A DNA stretch of 64,000 nt from Fimenecus sp045595185. Its GTDB lineage: Bacteria > Bacillota > Clostridia > Oscillospirales > Acutalibacteraceae. Where the stretch lies: assembly GCA_045595185.1 (NCBI GenBank), contig JAZNZX010000038.1, positions 1 to 64,000 on the forward strand, read 5' to 3'. The position numbers and the translations under genes are program-made. A model generated the notes under the pieces. That model was not told where the DNA came from and ran no database searches. It saw nothing but the letters and a program-made list of their open reading frames with translations. This document shows, in pieces, positions 23,301 through 33,856 of the stretch (position 1 is the first letter of the stretch; every line of letters starts with the position of its first letter).

Positions 23301-23603
23301 AAGAACGATGGTGAATATACGTTCTTAAAAATCATAAATAGTATTTGGTCAAGTATCGCACCATATTATACTTGGACAGTTAATCGTGGCGTTTGGACTG
23401 ACCCCGATAGAATCCAAGGACATGGTCCTGACCTTGATGATTTTGATATAACTGGTCGCCCACTTCGTTGTATTAACAACGATATTAGTGACTGGTGGTG
23501 GTATGCTTGTAACTATGTATGGGCAAACTTCCCTCCACTTTATTGGGCAGTAGCAGATATGTTAAATAGATTACAGATTAAATATACACCTTTGTACTAT
23601 TAA
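20361..23603 (+). CDS. Distal tail protein (Dit-like), enlarged
   Basis: The ATG follows GTGAGGTG, the end is TAA, and about nine TAG codons are in frame, giving 1080 residues. The N-terminal ~150 residues resemble the Dit family of siphophages of Gram-positive bacteria. They include DFRGFRFGKIHTSDLHLEVV, then VPGSDGQYYFGSVYKNREIT and FICYFPYAFG. The beta-sandwich half GYNPGDLPVEWE-like segment recurs near residue 330 (VYNPGDLPVEWEIRF). Typical Dit proteins have 200-300 residues, so most of the protein is extra domains of unknown fold. The protein would form the hexameric hub joining the tube to the tail-tip protein encoded next. It has its own promoter, unlike the upstream tail genes. Confidence 0.82.
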
Positions 23604-23616
23604 GTGAGGTGAGACA

Positions 23617-26600
23617 ATGGCAATTTAGAAAAGACCATATGAGCTTTCCGTTTGGGTAGAGAAGCTCAATGGAAGCAATTCTAAAATTGAAGAAAAGGGC
23701 GTCATTATTGGCGCCCACGACATGTCTTATCCAGGCAAGGCAACTAACATTGTGCTTAAAAGGGAAATTAAGGGTACTAATACCCTTACTTTCCAGTTGC
23801 CTGATAGATATTTCGATTCTTTAAAGGGAGAGTTTGTCCGCAATGAATTTGCTGACTTAGTTGCTCCTGAGACTAAGCTCAAACTTTTCTATAAAGATAG
23901 ATGGTTTGAATTCTTTGTTAAGAAAGTTGATGATAAAAAGCAATTTAAGAGTTATATGAAATCATTTACTTGTACAGATGCTTTTATCGATGAGCTTTCA
24001 AGAAATGGTTATGGTATTACTTATGATACTGAGCTTAATAATAATGTCGAAGAAATTGGTGTATTTACAGAAGAAACTCTTGAAGATAGTATTTGGCAGT
24101 ATCATCCTGAGAATAACTGGGGTGATTTCACCGAATACAAAGAAGAGAAACTTTATCGTATTCCAATTAGTTGCTTCGGCGGTAGCATTAACGGCTATAA
24201 ATTAAACTTTGAACTTGAACAGGAATAGCGTAATGAAATCAAAGAAAAAACTGGAACAGATTTTGTGGAAAATGTTTTCACTGGAGATTCTCGTCCAGTT
24301 GAATTAAGTGATGATTTAGCGCGTGGTTTCTTCTGGGATGAGTATGTTGAAAATGGTACAACTCGCAATGCTCTTACAAAAGAGTATAATACTAACATTC
24401 CAAATGATGGATATATCTATGTTCCTTACTCATGCCTTGGCTTCTGCTATGGTACAGAAGAAGAACCTGATTTTACTGAGGAACTTAAGTATGACAGGGC
24501 GGCGACCGAAACTGCAATCGCAGTAGATGGAAAGCTAATTCTTGCGCCTCAGTCTGTTGACCCAAGAACTATCATTCAGTTCTATGCAATTCCTAAAACT
24601 GGTCTGTTAGAACTTGATGACGGTGGAGTTATCATGAACAAGGATTATACTTTCTTCATGACTCTTGCTGATTGGAATAATGCAGTTCAAGGAAATAAGT
24701 GGTATATATTTGAAGATACAAGACTTGTTCAAGCTGAGGCTCTTGGCTCTGCGGATGTTCAAGCTCCTTCAATTAGCCACACTTTTAAATACAAGAGTGA
24801 TAAAGAGAATAACATCGATTCTCTTGGAAATAAGTATGTTACTTATGATGGCTATCTTTGCGATGTAAATGAAAACAGTATCATTAAAGGTAAAAAGTTT
24901 TCTATTACAAACAGAACAGAAGTAAACATTTCTGAAGAGATTGACCAATATACAACAGTCTACAATGCTCATGCAGATGATTTTGCTAATGAGTATAGTA
25001 ATGAAGATTGGGAGTATCAAGTTGAAGAAAAAACTAAGAATGAACAATCTTATCGTGTATGTTCAAAACTTGAAACACGTTAGATAATTCCACAGCTTGC
25101 TCGTAACCTTGTACAAAATGGTACAGATATGGACTCTACCGATGGTTGGTCTCCTATGTCTTATCTTCTTGAAAACAGTATTTTTATTACTCCTACCGTA
25201 ACACATAGAGGAGTTTCAAAATCAGAAGATGATGAAAGCATTTCAACTTCGGCTTTAGTATATCAGCCTGCGGCGGCAAAAGCGGCAGAAATATTTTAGG
25301 TGGCTCCTAAAGAAGGATAGGCTGGACCTGATAATCCAAGTAGTACAGATGTGGATAATATGCGTTTCAGTTTTTCTTCTACTAATAGTCTTAAATGGAA
25401 TTAGATTAATGATTGTACAATGAAAACTCGTATTATGAATAATCTTATTGCTCCATTAAGAGCTTCTGAAGGTTTTATCAACATCTATGGTATTGGTCTT
25501 AATTATTATTTCAAGAGCGGAAATGATTATAAATTCTTGTTTGCAAAAGGTGACGCTGTACAAAGAGCTTTACTTTCTATTGTAAAAATAACAGATACAA
25601 AAGAAGCAGATTATATTGCTCCTGATAATACTGGAAAAGTACATTACACTATTGAAACTGCCTCATGGGAGTATAAAGATAATAATACAGTAGAATTAAA
25701 AGACGCAAAGACAGAATCAAGAGACGGTGACATTTCTGCAAATAACGGACAGGAAATTGTAAACTTCGGTATTATCGGACAGGACAAGAAAATTGAAAAA
25801 GATAAAATCTACTGTCTCGGTGTTTCTGCTTGCTTTGATACTGATTTTAAAATAAAAATTGGTAAGGGCGCGCTTATTTCTGATGGTGAATATACAATAT
25901 CAGAAGAGAATCAACTCGTGTTTGATTGCGGACCAACTGGAGATATAATCATAGACCACGTTTCTATGCCAGAGAATCTTAATGATGAGAAGAAAAATCT
26001 TATTATTTCAGAGCTTCCTGACACACGCTATATTCTTTTTAAGACTAAGAAAGATATTGAAAATCCTTATTTTGTAATTTCTTCAGCGAAGAAAATTGTT
26101 CTTTTAAGACTTTATCTTTTTGAAGCATATACCAAAGGTATAGATGCTTTTCCAAATACAAATGGGAAATTACAATATCGTTATAGCGGCAGAAACTTAT
26201 TCTGGGCACCAAAGAAAACTTCTATCATTGACAAGGGCGCATATGAGAGAACTATCAATACGTTCTATGACAAAGATGTTGAAAATCAAATCAATATCAG
26301 AAATATGATTATCTTTGAAGACGATATTATGCTTGGTTCAACTTATGGTTACCAGCACTATTATATTCAAAGACTAAAGACAAAAGATGAAGAGCCAGAA
26401 TATTACGACACAATGGGCGCAAAAGCATTCATCAGTAGCGACCCTGATAAGATTGGCAAGGATGTATTACCTCTCGATGCCGCGGCGTATACAGAAGATG
26501 ATTATGAAATTCAGACAAACTATATTGATTTAAATAAATGTAGTTATTATGATAAAGAAGCTGATTTGACAGAGCATGATTGTAAGTATGGAAATGGACA

Positions 26601-29600
26601 TACTTGTTTCTATTAGAAATTTGGTTATTGTCCTTTTAGATTCCCTACTGAAAAACATGACAGACGTATTCGTACTTTGAGTATTAATAAGTCTAATCGT
26701 TTCAATATCATACAACAGACAAGTAAAGTATTTGAAGTTTATCCTCAATTCTATATTGAACATAAGTCTAATGGTTCAATAATTAAGGATGAAAATGACG
26801 AATACCTTAAAAAGGTTTTCTATATTAGAGAAAAGGGCAAAGAGAATAAGATTGGCTTTAGATATGAAAAGAATCTTAAAGATATTAGTAGAAGCATTGT
26901 CAGTGATAAGATTGTTACTAAACTTTATGTTCTTGACGTAGATAGTGACCTTTCAAAAACTGGTTTGTGTTCAATTAAAACTGCCGAAGATAACCCATCA
27001 AAAGATAGCTTTATTATTGATATGAGCTATTATATTGCAAAGGGAATGCTTGATGGCGACGAAGTAGAGCAAGACCTCTATGGTATTACTCCTAATGAAA
27101 AGAGTATTAAAGATAATCCTGATGAAATTCCTTCAGGTTTCTTACAGTAGCTTGGTTACTACAATACTCGTTATGATGAACTTTCAAATAAGATTATCAA
27201 TTTACAGGATGCTTCTTTCACAGAATTGTAGGCTAACTTGGAAGTTAACTACCAAGGTATTATAACTGCTCAAGAGCAAATTTTGAAAATAAAGAAACAG
27301 CTTGATAAATACAAGAATATGTATTCAACTACTGGAGAATATGAAACTCAGTAGGCTTACTTAAACTTCAAAGTAAAACTTGCAGAGCAGGAAGCTATCT
27401 TAACCCAGCTCATTTATTCAACTTTCTATACAAATGGAGTATGCGATTTAGATGAGAATGTATGGAAAGAAGATTGTTTCGACCATGACTCATGGCCGCC
27501 TGCACCTGGAACTGAAGTAACTGCAATTGAGTTCTTTAATCACATTAAAGACTTAGAAGAAAGCAGAAAATACTGGATTGACTTACATTCTTATACCGCA
27601 GGTATACTTGGTCAGTTCAATAGAGAGTATTTACAAATTCAGTAGTGGAAGCGTGAGAGAGCAAGTTATCTTAAACTTATCAATCAGATTTCTACTGCCT
27701 TCTATAAGAAGTATGAGCCATATTTAAAGGAAGGTACTTGGTCTGATAGTAACTATCTTAGTGATAACGCTTACTATTTCGGAGCTCTTGATGTCGCGGC
27801 GGATGGTGCAATACCAAAAGTTAGCTATTCAATTAGCGTAATTGACCTTGCACCATTAGGTGAAGAATATGAAGATATCTATGACTTTGATTTAGCTGAT
27901 ACTACTTATGTTGAAGATATTGGAATGTTTGGAATTAACAAGCACACAGGTTTTCCTAATAGACTGAAAGTTCTTATCTCTGCTGTTCAAGAAGGACTTG
28001 ATGACCCAAGTAAAGATACTATTTCAGTATAGAACTTTACTACATCATTCCAAGACTTATTCCAGCAAGTTACTGCTTCGGTTCAGTCATTAACTTATAA
28101 TGAAAATATTTATAAGCGTTCATCAAATTTCACTTCACTTCAGAACATCACCAATTCAAGTTTACAAGGCGCACTTGATACTAATGACTTAACACTTCTT
28201 GATACTGATGAAAATAACATTTAGGTTGATAACACCGGTACAAGTGGTAGTGATATTAACAACCATGCCAATAAATACGTTCTTAACGGACAAGGCTTAT
28301 TCTTCTCAAATGATGGAGGACAGCACTGGAGTGTCGGTGTAGGACCAAGTGGTATTAATGCTGACTATATTAAAGTCGGTACTCTCGATGCAGGTAAGAT
28401 AAGAATTGCTGATAGTGCCTATGTTTACTTCTCATGGGACAAAGATGGTATTGTAGCTTATCGTGACCCATAGGCTCTTACAACTGATGCGAAGAATATC
28501 AATGACGCGGCAATATTTAATAAGTATGGATTAAGTATTGTAGCAGATGGCAATATTAAATTAAGAGCAGGTTATTCATTTAATAATGAGGATGATGGAG
28601 CGATTTCTAAAGAAGATACTCTTGGAGATGAAATTGGTTTCTATCTTTATAATAATAATGGAGAGCCAATCTTCCAAACAACTGCTTCTTCTGACGGCGT
28701 TAGAGAAAGTGCAATTATTAAACTTATTGGTGAAATGATGGTAAGTAATACTCTTGCGGTATAGAAATCTGGCGGTGATAAGTTTACTGATAAAGTAAGA
28801 CCGCTCACCTACGGAAGTTTTGGTTATGCTACTCCAAAAGAGATTCCTAATTGGCACACTTCCAGCGAAACCGATGAAGAAACATAGATTACAACATACT
28901 TTTTCAATGCTACTGGAAATGAATTTACTAATGATTTAATTGCAACATACTTATTTGGTAATGAACCCGATAAGACCTCTATCGAAATTAGAAGAGATGC
29001 TAATGTAACTACTTACACAAAGAGTGGAGTTACAACAATTTCTCTTACAAATATTTATCTTGGTACTGATGAAAGTCATATAAGTTAGAAAGTTTTAACA
29101 AAATATGGAGTTAGTGTTAATAGAAGTGGTCAAACTGTTACTAATTATTATTTCAATATTGGAGATATACATGGAAATAATACTAAGAAATGTTTCATCA
29201 ATAATGGTGGAGATTTCGTTGCAAATACTTCTATTACTTTTTACAATGGTGTAGATTCGACTGCTACTCCAGTATATGGAAATGGAACAACTCAGACACT
29301 TTATTACTGGGAAGAAACAGGAAGTGTTCTTATTAAGAAATCTAAAATAGTATATGTATTACCTGAAGGAACCTATGCAAGTAGAGAAGCTGGCGGTGGA
29401 ACACCAACATCTGTTGATTCAACAGTAGGTTTGTATTTAAATAATCCAAGTATGAATGATGCTAATGCAACAGGAAATGGTAATCAAAGATTGTTGGTAT
29501 GCTGTGTTTAGAATGGAGATAAAGTAAGTAATTTGTTCGCAGTTACTAAAGATGGTACAGTTTCTTTTGGAGGTACTATTGAGGGAGAAACAAACGCAGC

Positions 29601-30027
29601 TAATCTTTCTGATAAAATAACTATTCCTGATGCAAAAATGTTAGTTGATTCAGATGGAAACTTATTTATTAGTTTCAGCTCTATCGTTGACCCAAATACT
29701 CACTGGAAACTTGATGAGTATATTGCTAATGAAATTAATAATAGTAGCGGTCCTATTTATGAAGCAATTGACGGTGCAGTAAATAGTATGAGAGGAGAAA
29801 TTGAGGCAGCAGTCGGAGGAATTGAAGGATTCCACGACCATGTGCATAGTATTGATTGGAAGCGCCCCTCTGTGCATATAAGCACACCAGGTGGAACAGT
29901 CAGCGTACAAGAATACGCGGCAGATTTAGAGGTAAGGGTGCACTCTTATGCAACAGACTCATCAACATCAGGCTTGGACGATTGGGTTAGACTTGGAGAC
30001 TTATTTGAAATAGGAGGAGTATCATAA
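23617..30027 (+). CDS. Tail-tip/tail-associated protein (Tal-like, 2136 aa)
   Basis: The ATG follows GTGAGGTGAG, and codon 4 is already TAG. The stop TAA overlaps the next ATG. The frame holds many TAG codons but no TGA or TAA. The N-terminal ~350 residues resemble the tail-tip (Tal/minor structural) proteins that follow Dit in Firmicutes phages. They include GKATNIVLKREIKGTNTLTF, then LKLFYKDRWFEFFVKKV and SFTCTDAFIDEL. Coiled coil occurs around residues 1170-1270. Near 1560-1620 a segment typical of tail-tip proteins appears (NADYIKVGTLDAGKIRI, YFSWDKDGIVAYRDP). The C-terminal part is beta-rich and probably surface exposed. It should form the tail-tip spike or carry receptor-binding domains. 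I see no clear hydrolase motif. Confidence 0.8.
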
Positions 30028-30404
30028 TGATTTGTTCAACAGAGAGATTAAAGGAATTGTCAAAAATAATTGACAAAATAAAAGAGAAGACTTTTGATAT
30101 TAACACTCAATACAAGTTCATTAAAATATCAAAAGTAATTCGAGAAGAGGAAGAACTGATTAATGAACAATAGTTTCTCCTTCTTAAACAGTATGCTGAA
30201 AAAAATGAAGATGGTCAATTTATTGTCAACAAGGACGGCGGCTTCAAGATTAAAGAAGAATGCGTTGAAGAATGTGGCTTAAAAATTATGGAAATGAATA
30301 ATAGACAAATCACTCTTCCTGATATTTACTTCTCACTTGACGAACTTGAACCTCTTGGTTTAACTCTTGGAGAACTTGAACTTCTCGAGCCCTTCATAAA
30401 ATAA
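30027..30404 (+). CDS. Small acidic protein closing the tail operon
   Basis: The start ATG overlaps the TAA of the large tail gene by one base, with AGGAGGAG upstream. The gene ends in TAA just before a strong terminator. It has 125 residues with one in-frame TAG (about 30171). The N-terminal half is Lys/Glu-rich and helical, and the C-terminal third is Leu/Glu-rich (LGLTLGELELLEPFIK). I do not recognise a family. It is probably a minor tail or assembly protein, translationally coupled to the tail-tip gene. Confidence 0.75.
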
Positions 30405-30408
30405 AAAG

Positions 30409-30436
30409 AACCCCTCACAAATGTGAGGGGTTTTTC
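30409..30436. terminator. Bidirectional terminator between convergent operons
   Basis: AACCCCTCAC (30409-30418) pairs perfectly with GTGAGGGGTT (30423-30432) around AAAT. A T run follows on the plus strand (30431-30435) and a T-rich tract on the minus strand (30401-30408). It separates the tail operon from the convergent replication operon. Confidence 0.94.
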
Positions 30437-30438
30437 GT

Positions 30439-31158
30439 TTATCCAAACTATACCATAGCATTTCGTTTTCTATCATTTGCCGCCCAACGACCAATTAAAA
30501 CGGCGTCTGCTTCATCTTGTGTTACATTAACATCATAAAGCGATTTAACAATCAGCTATGCACTCTTTTTCTTATCATTTCTGCTTCTTCCCTTAACTTC
30601 GTTAAAAGCTCTCCATGTGGCAGGCGGCACGATTTTATAAATCTTACCATTCTCATAACAGTAGTTTTTAAGAACGCCTTGTAAATGAGCGAGTTTCTTA
30701 AAGGTTACTACTTGCTCTCCACCGTCGAAAACTTGTAACTGAATATCTTCAAATACTACTAAGTCAGGTTTCCACATCTAAATCATTGAAGCAACCCATT
30801 GCTTGGTCTTCATAATCCTTTCCGTACTGTGAGAACCGTCAGATTCCCAGTGACCGAACTTGATTAATTCTTCGTCATCAAAAACGGACCAGCCACTTGT
30901 AATACTCGCTTGGTCAAAAGCTAAGATTCTAAAACCCTTACTTTTCGGGGCAGAATCATTCATCTGATAATACTTATTACTCTTACAAATTGGACACTGC
31001 TTATGGCGGCGCCAGTACTCCATTGTAAAGTAATTTTCATGTCCGTTAGGGCACATGAAATTCATTTGAGTTTTTAAATTGGTATAGGAGTCAGAGAGAA
31101 GTTTCCAACCCTCTAACTCCACTTCTGATTTTATATCTTCATATTTAAGTTTAGCCAC
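30439..31158 (-). CDS. RuvC-type Holliday junction resolvase with zinc ribbon
   Basis: This is one gene of 239 residues interrupted by three TAG codons (127, 201 and 237) and ended by TAA. Residues 36-58 carry a Cys/His cluster (CPNGH, CPICK) that looks like a zinc ribbon. The RuvC/RNase-H fold follows, with acidic catalytic candidates Asp82 in ILAFDQASITSGWSVF, Glu137 in VVFEDIQLQ, and Asp215/Asp218 in TQDEADAVLIGRW. It would resolve branched recombination or replication intermediates before packaging. Read in the standard code it would be split between the first acid and the rest of the active site. It is the last gene of the minus-strand block. Confidence 0.87.
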
Positions 31159-31163
31159 TTAAA

Positions 31164-31979
31164 TCATCCTGCATTTGCCGCCTTATCTGTACTTCCGAAA
31201 CCACCGTTGCCGCGAGAAGTGGTTCCCAGCTCATCTACTGTTGCAACCTCATTCCACTTAATCATTGGAGTAGGAGCAATCAACATCTGAGCGATTTTCA
31301 TTCCCTTTTCAATAACATAGGGAACATCGCCTGCGTTCCAAATAGGAACTCCAATTTCGCCGCGATACTCTGTGTCGATAGTACCGGGAGTATTAGGAAT
31401 TCTCAACTTAGACTTTACACTAAGACCAGAGCGAGGTCTAACCTGAACCTCATAGCCCGCAGGAATTGCAATTGCGATACCGGTCTTAACAATCTTTGTT
31501 TCACCAGGTTGAATTGTAACTGTCTCAACTGCTGAAATATCAGCTCCTGCATCAGTAGGGTGCGCATACTGAGGAATTACTGCATCAGGGTTGAGTTTTG
31601 TAATTTTAACCTCAACCTGAGTTCTTCCGCTTACAAGAAGCTGCTCATGAATATCCGCAAGAGCATTAAACAGAATTACAAAGAATTCCTTCTTATTGTC
31701 TGAAAGGTCAGGCTCTTGAGAAATGTCATGAATGATTTCCTCGTAGTATTCCTTTTCCTCCTTCAAGGTCTCAGTTGTAACATCTGGAACAAGAGTAAGA
31801 GCTTCTTTCTGTTCTCTCTGGAACTTTTCAGACTTAATAATGTCCATGAAACTCTGCTTAAAGCTGGGCCACAGCTGGTCGAACTGTTCATCAGGCAATT
31901 GAACAAATTGCATCATTGTATCAAAGCCGTCTTTATTTGGAACTCCTGCAAAAAGTTCTTCAATCTTCGTTGTCTTCAT
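31164..31979 (-). CDS. dut: Trimeric-type dUTPase with helical N-terminal extension
   Basis: The start ATG at 31979 has GGAGG 12 bases upstream; an in-frame ATG at 31997 sits inside that ribosome site. The stop is TGA, giving 271 residues. All five dUTPase motifs are present in the C-terminal ~145 residues: HPTDAGADIS, RPRSGLS, GTIDTEYRGEIGV, KIAQMLI and RGNGGFGSTD. The enzyme hydrolyses dUTP to dUMP, lowering uracil incorporation and feeding dTMP synthesis. The first ~120 residues are acidic, helical and not part of the family's usual length of about 140-150 residues. They may be a regulatory or partner-binding domain. The gene overlaps the end of clpP by 20 bases. Confidence 0.93.
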   Translation of the reverse strand: MKTTKIEELFAGVPNKDGFDTMMQFVQLPDEQFDQLWPSFKQSFMDIIKSEKFQREQKEALTLVPDVTTETLKEEKEYYEEIIHDISQEPDLSDNKKEFFVILFNALADIHEQLLVSGRTQVEVKITKLNPDAVIPQYAHPTDAGADISAVETVTIQPGETKIVKTGIAIAIPAGYEVQVRPRSGLSVKSKLRIPNTPGTIDTEYRGEIGVPIWNAGDVPYVIEKGMKIAQMLIAPTPMIKWNEVATVDELGTTSRGNGGFGSTDKAANAG

Positions 31980-32709
31980 CTTCGTATAAACCTCCATTTA
32001 CATCATTGCAAATTTCATCAATAACACCGAGTTCAATAGCTTTCTTAACATCGAACCACCAGTCTCTATCTTTCTGCTCTTCGTATAGCTTCTTAGAAAT
32101 TTTTGTTGTACCAAGAACAAGATTCTTTAACTGCTTACGCTGATAAACATAGAACTTGTGGTTCTGGTCAACTCTATCGGCATTACCTGCAATAACTGTA
32201 CTACCTTCATGGAAGAGGAATGAAGCATTAGGATATGCCATACGTTTATGTCCTGCAATACAAATGAAGAAACCGCCGCTATAAGCTGAACCTGTTGCAA
32301 TTGTATAAACAGGAGTTTTAGAATTTCTTATCGCATCAACAATCTGAAGGGTTGAAACGAGTTCGCCGCCAGGTGAGTTGATATAAACCTGAATTGGGAT
32401 TCTCTCCTCAACTGGAGTTTCATCGAAAGCATCTTCGGAATTCCAGAACTGAATACGCTCAAGAACATACTGTGCAAGTTCGCCATCAATCGCGTCGATA
32501 TAAAGTTTACGTTCGATGAACTACTGTCTATCAAGAACATCATCAGGGCTGAAACTATTTTCGGGAGCAGTAAATAAATCCATGTAGCAAGGACCATTTT
32601 CCTTTCCACCAAGTTCAGTGTAAAGTTTCTCCATATCTTTGAGAAAATCTTCCTTAGACTTTAACTTACCATTCTCTCCGCAAAGGTCAATTTTAATTGG
32701 TTCTGCCAT
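31960..32709 (-). CDS. ClpP-family serine protease (one in-frame TAG)
   Basis: The ATG follows GGGAGGAC, and the stop is TGA. Codon 63 is TAG (32521-32523), giving 249 residues. The Clp protease fold is clear, with VYINSPGGELVSTLQIVDAI. The catalytic triad is visible: Ser144 in TGSAYSGGFF, His167 in SFLFHEGS and Asp216 in DRDWWFDVKKAIELGVID. Spacing 23/49 is close to the 25/49 of cellular ClpP. The ~65-residue N-terminal extension precedes the usual fold and ends at the TAG. ClpP-like phage proteins are often prohead proteases, but this one lies among replication genes, away from structural genes seen here. It may act on host or phage regulatory proteins; this is inference. Confidence 0.88.
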
Positions 32710-32713
32710 TTAC

Positions 32714-32881
32714 TTAGTCCTCCCTTTTGTTGATTTCTTCCTATAATTCCTTAATCTCCTATGTGAGTTCGGAGATTCGAGGATTGTAGGTGAATAAATT
32801 GAGTGATTCATTAAGAAGTTCTTTCTCTTTCTTTTCGAGTTCAAACTTCAAAACGTCTAACGAAAAGTTTGTATAATCCAT
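32714..32881 (-). CDS. Small coiled-coil protein (55 aa, two in-frame TAG)
   Basis: The ATG follows GGAGGG, and TAA ends the gene four bases before clpP. Its 56 codons include two TAG. The product is Glu/Lys-rich and would form one or two helices (KFELEKKEKELLNESLN, LTQEIKELQEEINKRED). It is the first gene behind a strong promoter. The function is unknown. A standard-code caller would miss it or truncate it. Confidence 0.75.
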
Positions 32882-32904
32882 ATCAATCCCTCCTTTATAT
32901 TATA

Positions 32905-32933
32905 ATTATAACATAATTGATTAGTAAAGTCAA
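32905..32933 (-). promoter_or_regulatory. Early-type promoter, minus strand
   Basis: On the minus strand, TTGACT (32933-32928) and TATAAT (32910-32905) are 17 bases apart with an extended -10 TGT. It drives the 55-residue protein, clpP, dut and ruvC. Confidence 0.9.
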
Positions 32934-32938
32934 GAATC

Positions 32939-33856
32939 TCACTTCACGAAATATTCTTCACATAGTTCATCGTATGTGATTTTTGTAGGGTCTTGCTGGA
33001 GCATTAATCGATATGGGAATGTGATGTATTTATTCGGGTCCCAGTTGATTCCGAGAAATTCTTTAAAAGAAATTCTTCCTGCATTGTTCCAGTGAATTAA
33101 ATCAATGATAAATGGGTCGGTTTCATATGTTGAGTACATTGGAAGTTTTATATCAAGTATCTTTGAAATAAGTATCTGTGCTGTTAACTCCATAGCACTA
33201 TTGGTATTAAAAACGACGCCGCGGCAGGACGATAAATAAATCAGCTTATCTGCATCTAATTGCCAAGGGACAACTATTCTTGTATGATTACCATATGGTT
33301 TCTTAAGGAATTTAAACATCTTATCTTCTTCAGATTTATCAACTTTTAAGCTATAAATGAAATCGATATTGTTGTCATAGTGGTCAAAGATTTCTTCCCA
33401 ATCTTCTTCATCAAGGAAGTTTCTATCGGTAACATAAGTTATTGCTGCTCCACCTTTAGCTCCCGCAAAATTTTTCTCTCTCCAATCAATTATACTATTG
33501 TTTCTGATTGACTTATACAAGGTTATATTTTTAATCTTGTTACTGAATAAGTCATAAGGTTCGAATGAAGGAGTGAACTCCATCGTCTTTGAAGAGATAC
33601 CAGAAGTTCCGTAAAAGCCAAAACCACAAAATTTTCCTTTGTCCTGATTGATGACAAGTTTCTTTGGAACCTCCAATTTTGGATTATCTTTAAAGTAAAA
33701 AATCTGATTGTATCTTCCTGTCTTTTCATAAGGCTTCATCATAATAACCTAATGTCCTTCTGATTTAAGCCTTGCGTAAGCCTACATGAGAGGAAGGCTT
33801 ATTGAAAAAGCCTTCCCGTGATGCAGGTCTATATCATATAAACCAATTGTTGCCAT
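32939..33856 (-). CDS. B12-binding/radical-SAM-like protein lacking the cluster cysteines
   Basis: The start ATG overlaps the TAA of the polymerase gene by one base, and the gene ends in TGA. Two TAG codons lie in the first 35 codons, giving 305 residues. The opening (IGLYDIDLHHGKAFSISLPL, then QAYARLKSEGHQV) resembles the cobalamin-binding-like domain of a family of radical-SAM-like proteins. The later GFGFYGTSGI and PSFEPYDLF fit the same pattern. The Cys-x3-Cys-x2-Cys motif expected for a 4Fe-4S cluster is absent, so it is unlikely to be a working radical SAM enzyme. The family resemblance is from memory of sequence pattern and needs a search. It is co-translated with the polymerase. Confidence 0.55.

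Noticed and set aside
33786..33812. Hairpin GGGAAGGCTT...AAGCCTTCC
   Set aside because: It lies within the B12-like coding region of the minus strand and has no T tract; the frame continues through it.
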